From contig JAFBJY010001315.1 of NCBI GenBank assembly GCA_016801885.1, positions 124,001 to 188,000 of the forward strand: DNA of 64,000 bases, read 5' to 3'. The translations under genes were made by a program, and so were the position numbers. This document shows positions 59,736 to 64,000 of this stretch, piece after piece. The notes beneath the pieces are model-generated. The model did not search any database and had not been told where the DNA came from. It saw only the letters and a list, made by a program, of their open reading frames with translations. Every line of letters starts with the position of its first letter. The stretch's first letter is position 1. This DNA comes from Toxotes chatareus (Eukaryota > Chordata > Actinopteri > Toxotidae).

Positions 59736-59880
59736 CCTCGTCTCCACTGACTTTACTGTTGCAGGGTGTAGACAGATATATTCCTCCTTCTGTCCACATG
59801 CTGCAGGTCAGCTGCTACTTTTCACCTGCCAGAGTGGAGCTTCAGTGTGATGGTGTAATGCATTCACACATGGTTCACAC
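59530..59880 (+). other. Acceptor-like tract and short open frames, inverted copy
   Basis: Counterpart of 5388-5594 on the opposite strand. CCCTTTTTTTTCCCAG ends at about 59706 as a strong 3' splice-site match. Beyond the end of homology, a frame continues (VQFSCTAASSPLTLLLQG, later VSCYFSPARVELQC) with three Cys, faintly like an Ig-type segment but without a reliable WxxQ or DxGxYxC motif. I do not assign a domain. Confidence 0.2.
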
Positions 59881-60341
59881 TGTAAATGTGTGAATCCTGG
59901 TCCATTAGTGAATTTGCTGTTGGGATGATCAGAGGGTTTGTAGAGTTATTATGCTTCTTCCTCTTTGCATCATGATTTTCCACAGACTCTTGTCAGTTAC
60001 AAAACAAGTAGAAAGTCTGAATGTGCCAACGTGACTTTCCATCCATCCAGTATCAGGATACAGCTGAGAAAAGATGTGTATTGATTTAAGCTCTGAATCT
60101 GACAGCACATTACACAGCTCTCTCTCCACTCTGAGCTGTGACCTCCAGCAGTGGATGATTCACTGTAAAGTTGCAGACACTCTGTGATACTTGTTCTCTG
60201 ATGCTAATGACTCTTGGAGCTCTACTTTCCTCTGCTGTTGGTCTCTGTCCTGAATAAAGAGCTCCTCTGTCTATTTCTGGTGACTCCATCCCAGCGGTTT
60301 CCGTCACACCAGACCTGTGACTCTGCTGAGAGCGTTTGTTT
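59881..60341. other. No gene seen
   Basis: Intergenic. Short minus-strand frames at 59929-60129 and 60110-60307 show no domain. Confidence 0.45.
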
Positions 60342-60535
60342 TACAGTGGGGTAAATATTTATGTGATCCCCTGCTGATTCTGTAAATTTACCCCCTTACA
60401 AAGACATGATCAGTCCATTATTTTTATGATAGGTTTATTTGAACAAGGAGAGACAGAATATCAACAAAAAGTCCAGAGCAGAAGAAAAAGACCCAGGCAA
60501 TCTGATTAATGAGCATATTTTAAAAGTCACTGTCT
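60342..60535 (+). mobile_element. Tc1/mariner-type element end
   Basis: Begins with TACAGTGGGGTAAATATTTA, close to the TA + CAGTGGGG(C)AAA terminal repeat of fish Tc1-like elements. ATGATAGGTTTATTTGAAC and GAGAGACAGAATATC follow, typical of the first 130 bp of these elements. No transposase and no second end are visible, so it is a truncated relic. Confidence 0.6.
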
Positions 60536-60933
60536 TACAGTCTGTTCAGCCAGGAAACAAAACTAAAAAAAAACCCAAAAGTGTCCACGTAGGGAAAATT
60601 CAAAAACATAAATTTAAGGCAACTAAGACGTCTTACTTAAATCGAAATAGCAAAAGAGGTGAATCCCACAAAACGTGAGGAACTGAACACAGGGGGGTGA
60701 ACACAGGAGCAAACTCAGGAGCAGCATCCTCCAACTTGTGTATGATCATCCTGCATTCACTGTTTGGAGACTCCTGGATGTTCATCATTGGGACAAGGGC
60801 CTTCAGAACCTCAGGGATCCTTTGTGTTCCCCTCCCTGGGATGTGTCGTTTGTCCCCATCTATCTTCTCCACCTGCATTGTGTGTCTTGTGTTTCTTGTG
60901 TGTGTATGTGTGTTCAGGCTATAGTGTGGTGAC
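60536..60933. other. No gene seen
   Basis: A frame on the minus strand (60983-60633) is open for 116 codons and overlaps two plus-strand frames; none has a domain. A GT-rich run is at about 60889-60915. Part may be extra sequence at the LINE 3' side. Confidence 0.4.
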
Positions 60934-61880
60934 CTACTTGGTGAGGATGGCGTCCTCTGTGGCTTGGTTTGTTTTATATGCAAATTGAAGGGGGACCAGG
61001 TTTATTGGGAGATTGTTCTTTTCCATAATTGGTGTGAGGGCCACTGGGTGAAAGTCATTCAGGCAGACTGGATTTGACTTCTTTGGGACCAGAATAATAG
61101 TGGCGTTTTTAAGGCAGGTGGGTATGACTGCCTGCCTGAGTGATGTGTTGAAGATGTCTGCAAATTTCAAAAATTCAATTGCTCTGCACAATCCTTTAAA
61201 ACGTGTCCAGGGATGTTGTCAGGTCCTGCCGCCTTACGTGGACTGGTGCTGGCAAAGGGAGCATCCATGCCTGGTTGGTGCTTTTGATCTCAAACTGTGC
61301 ATAAGAGCTGTTCAGTTCATCTGGTAGAAAGCGGTTGTTCTGGCATGTCGTTAAGGGAAGGGCCTTGTAGTCAGTGGTGTTCTGAAAACCCTTCCATAGT
61401 CGACGTGGATGTTTATTGCACATGAAGTGGCTGTTCAGTTTTTGTGTGTACAGCCTCGTCCCCTCTCTGATCCCTGTGACAGGTTTATCCTCAAATTTAT
61501 ATGCAGAGTTCCAGGCTCTCAGCAGAGAGCAAACGTTTTTGTGTTTGTGGTTGGCTCGCCTCCTGATGGTTCTGACCACTGTCACATCATCTATACATTT
61601 ATTAATGCAGTCAGTGACAGACACAGTATATTCCTGGAGGTCAGAAACATTGTCATATGTTGCTGCCTCTTTGAAAATGTCCCACTGACTGGTCTCAAAG
61701 CAGTGGTCTCATTCTAACCTGTCTGACCTCTGGCTTGACCTGTTTCACTCTGGGTTTGTAAGCTGGTGTGAGTATAACAGCTGGGTGATCAGAGTTAACA
61801 ACATGGGGGAGGGCAGCAGCTCTGGAAGAGTCCTTATTGTTTGTAGACATTAGGTCTAGTGTGTCCTCTCCCCTGGTCCC
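60934..61880 (-). mobile_element. L2/CR1-type LINE fragment
   Basis: On the minus strand: end of endonuclease (about 61800, NSDHPAVILTPAYKPRVKQ), linker (frame 61624-61196, with RRANHKHKNVCSLLRAWNSA and LWKGFQNTTDYKA) and the start of RT (frame 61191-60934, VIPTCLKNATIILVPKKSN and FHPVALTPIMEK). The RT fingers are followed by PLQFAYKTNQATEDAI, after which the element stops. Frame breaks and the missing rest of RT show a dead, truncated copy. It belongs to another family than the LINE at 50956-53163. Confidence 0.85.
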
Positions 61881-62953
61881 CTGTCCACATAATTGTTTCC
61901 TTGTATTGAGTGAGACAGGTATTGATTGAACTGCATTAACTTTCCAGCATGTTGTCAGAATAATTATTGGATTTATTATTAGTGTTAGGAAACAGCCTTT
62001 AAACCATTCAATTCAATACACACAGGAAACAATACAGAAATTCAGAGGTTCATTAAAACTCAGGGACACACTGCTGCATTTAAATAACACATCACAGAAA
62101 GTTCATGCCTGTTAAATTAGAAATGAGTTATATATTTAAAAAAAAAAAATCCAGATAAACAGAAAATGGAAGTTACAGAAAAAAGAAAACATTGCAGAAA
62201 GGAAGTTTGACCTCATGACCTCAGTATTTCTAAAATCCTGACTACAGCCTTAATGAGAAGAGAAAATCTGTATTAATGAGACAGTGTAAAGGTAGATGTT
62301 AACAGACTTTAAGTGCCTCTAGTAAATTATTTACATTTCTCAGGAACTTTAAGATTAATAGTAATTACGATTGTTGTAGCAGTAGTAGCAGTAGTAACAT
62401 GTATACTACTCCAGCTGTAGTGAAAGTAATTGCATCAGAGTAAACTGATGTCATTCTAATAACATGTTATACTATAATGCAGTTTGTAGTATAATTATAA
62501 TGGAATGTTCTGCCTGCCTCAGTTTGTGAATTTGTTCCTGTACAAGTTCCAGTCATGTTCTCACATGAATGAAATGGCCAATCACAATCTCCAGCCTCAG
62601 CCAATCAGAAAATTGGATTGCATCTTCACTCTCTGAATTAAATGTTATCTGCAGTATCAGAGTGTGTTCAATAGGGGGAACTCTAGAGCACTGGCTGACA
62701 CACACAGCTCTGTGCTTATTAATGTGGACATCTTCTGAAACATTGTTCATTAGGACTAAAGAAGAATAATAAAGGTGAATAATAATATATGTCTTGTGTA
62801 CTTTGTACAGCAGAAACATAATGATGCCTCAACTTACTGCATAACTCTGAACCTCCAAGATCTGCAAGACAGAAAAAAATAATGTGGAAATTAGCTGCAA
62901 TTCTCCATCACACCACATGATGGAGCTGATTAATCTGATTTATCACTTTGGGT
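61881..62953. other. No gene seen
   Basis: AT-rich intergenic sequence with an A-run at about 62138-62150 and a (GTAGCA)n-like patch near 62376-62395. No recognised repeat family. Confidence 0.45.
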
Positions 62954-63382
62954 TCAGCATCTGTGAATGAATAAAAAGAGTCCAGATGGAGGGTGGAGGA
63001 GGTGGAGGAGTCTCAGTGTGTCTGCAGAGACTGTGTAGAAGGACAGAGCAGCAGCAGAGCAGTCCAGATACACTGATGATTCTCTTTCAGATCCAGAGGA
63101 ACACACAGGGATGATGGTGGACTTGACAGTGGAGCTGTTCTCAGTGCAGTTCAGACTGCAGCACTGAGAGTCTTCTCCACTTCTTCTGGTTCCTCTGTCA
63201 GTCACTGCTGGATGAAGCTCTCCTCTCCACTCTACCTCCCAGTAACATGGACCAATCAGAGCCTCTCTACACACAAGCTGCTGCTGCTTCAACCTCTCTG
63301 GATCATCAGGACACAGCTCGTCCTCTCTCAACACACACACCGTCCTCTTCACTGTCTCCTTTAGAAAGATCAGTACCTCCAT
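62954..63382 (-). pseudogene. Degraded PRY-SPRY (B30.2) exon
   Basis: B30.2 domains bind ligands at the C-terminus of TRIM, butyrophilin-like and fish NLR-type proteins. On the minus strand GTCCGTCTTCTTCTCTCAACAG (63404-63383) is a clear splice acceptor, and the exon reads TVCVLREDELCPDDPERL, CREALIGPCYWEVEW (the family's G.CYWEVEW core), SLNCTENSSTVKSTIIPV, VYLDCSAAALSFYTVS and DTLRLLH. The usual segment between WEVEW and SLNC is shortened, the GVYLDY-like strand is altered, and the chain stops at FLFIHRC, about 20 residues before the normal end. Upstream exons would lie beyond 63.4 kb toward the window edge and are not visible. Pseudogene or strongly divergent tail; parent family (TRIM or NLR) cannot be told. 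Confidence 0.8.
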
Positions 63383-63406
63383 CTGTTGAGAGAAGAAGAC
63401 GGACAA

Positions 63407-64000
63407 CAGAGGTGATAAATCAGTGTTTACAGAGACTCACTTCATCAGCTGTCAGTCACTGATGCAGCACATCCAGTATAAAGAGCAGCAGGGACTTCAG
63501 TCCTGTTCAGAGCAGAAGTGGAGCAGCTGTGTAGTGTAGCAGCTTCCTCTCAGCTCTCATGTTAACGTATTGGAGTGAAGACACTGAGCTGGAAGCTCAC
63601 ACACCTGCAGAGACTTTTAGCATCAAGTCTGTTTACTCTGAACATTTCACTCAAGTCCACAGTGGAAATAAACTGCTGAGTCATGAAGCTTCATTACTGC
63701 ACAAACAGTTTAGTGATGGATTCACTGCTGTTACATGTCAACTCATGTTCCATTTAAAGAAAGAGTCTCTGTGTGTTGATGAACATCTGATCTGCTTCTG
63801 AAATATCAGCTGACAAATAAACATGGAGGCTGTCACTGAAAGTATCTGACAGATGGACAGATATACAGATGTGATCACTGGACTTCAGCAGAGGTTCTGC
63901 TCTGTATCAGACCACATGCTGACAAAATGTCATGATGCTTCTCTGAAATCAGAGCCAGTGATTTGCAGGCTGCAGTCAGACTGATCTCAGAGCTGTGACA
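63407..64000. other. No clear gene; probable intron of the PRY-SPRY gene
   Basis: Upstream of the PRY-SPRY acceptor on the minus strand. An 80-codon plus-strand frame at 63559-63801 has no domain. I see no second exon before the window ends. Confidence 0.4.

Noticed and set aside
59606..59893. Immunoglobulin-like domain in the inverted copy
   Set aside because: Some Cys spacing is suggestive, but the Trp and DxGxYxC hallmarks are missing and homology to the A part stops mid-frame.

Overview
This window is vertebrate, almost certainly teleost fish (probably a percomorph), nuclear DNA. The evidence is a set of interspersed repeats I know from many fish genomes: the CAAGGTTTCTTCCTGTTAAA repeat, the TTATTAGGTACACC repeat, the TAGCAGCATAACTA repeat, the CCCTAACCC-type intronic repeat, ACTTAAGTA/CCACCACTG hAT-type MITEs and CTGATTCTGATTC LINE tails. 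Dinucleotide microsatellites are frequent and ORFs are short and broken. Many short ORFs open on GTG/TTG-type codons and should not be read as genes. I see no complete host protein-coding gene. Host-like coding traces are a degraded PRY-SPRY (B30.2) exon at the right end (minus strand), a short ORF with a signal-peptide-like start present in three copies, a possible last coding exon near 53.5 kb, and a Kozak-good 54-codon ORF near the left end.

Layout. 1-3.05 kb: low-information sequence, one CpG-containing stretch and one dispersed repeat. 3.05-17.11 kb and 17.11-32.43 kb: a head-to-tail duplication of a 14-15 kb unit. Each unit has an A part (about 3.05-10.8 and 17.1-25.7 kb), a 4,789-bp B block (10,822-15,610 and 25,743-30,531), a LINE 3' end, an LTR, and 255 bp of retroviral leader. 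The A parts and LTRs differ by very many 1-4 nt indels, yet the B blocks and the 255-bp block look identical. This mosaic is the strangest thing in the window and raises the question of gene conversion versus an assembly or polishing artefact.

31.40-43.74 kb: a decayed endogenous retrovirus with two LTRs, gag-like and pol remnants (RT, RNase H, integrase), all interrupted. A 3,370-bp hAT transposon with a broken ZMYM1-type transposase is nested in its leader, with an 8-bp target-site duplication. Unit 1 carries only the LTR and the first part of this leader, so the duplication post-dates the retroviral insertion.

43.7-56.4 kb: intergenic DNA with scattered repeats, pieces of the A part in inverted orientation, a 5'-truncated LINE ending in a perfect 30-bp foldback, and a second hAT element with 8-bp target-site duplications. 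56.47-59.74 kb: a well preserved inverted copy of A (5.39-8.49 kb) that keeps the longest form of the leader-peptide ORF. 60.3-61.9 kb: a Tc1-like end and an L2-type LINE fragment. 62.95-63.38 kb: the PRY-SPRY exon. The overall picture is a repeat-dense, segmentally duplicated region. The immune-type interpretation (B30.2 exon plus signal peptide) is inference only. I found no new multi-gene system.
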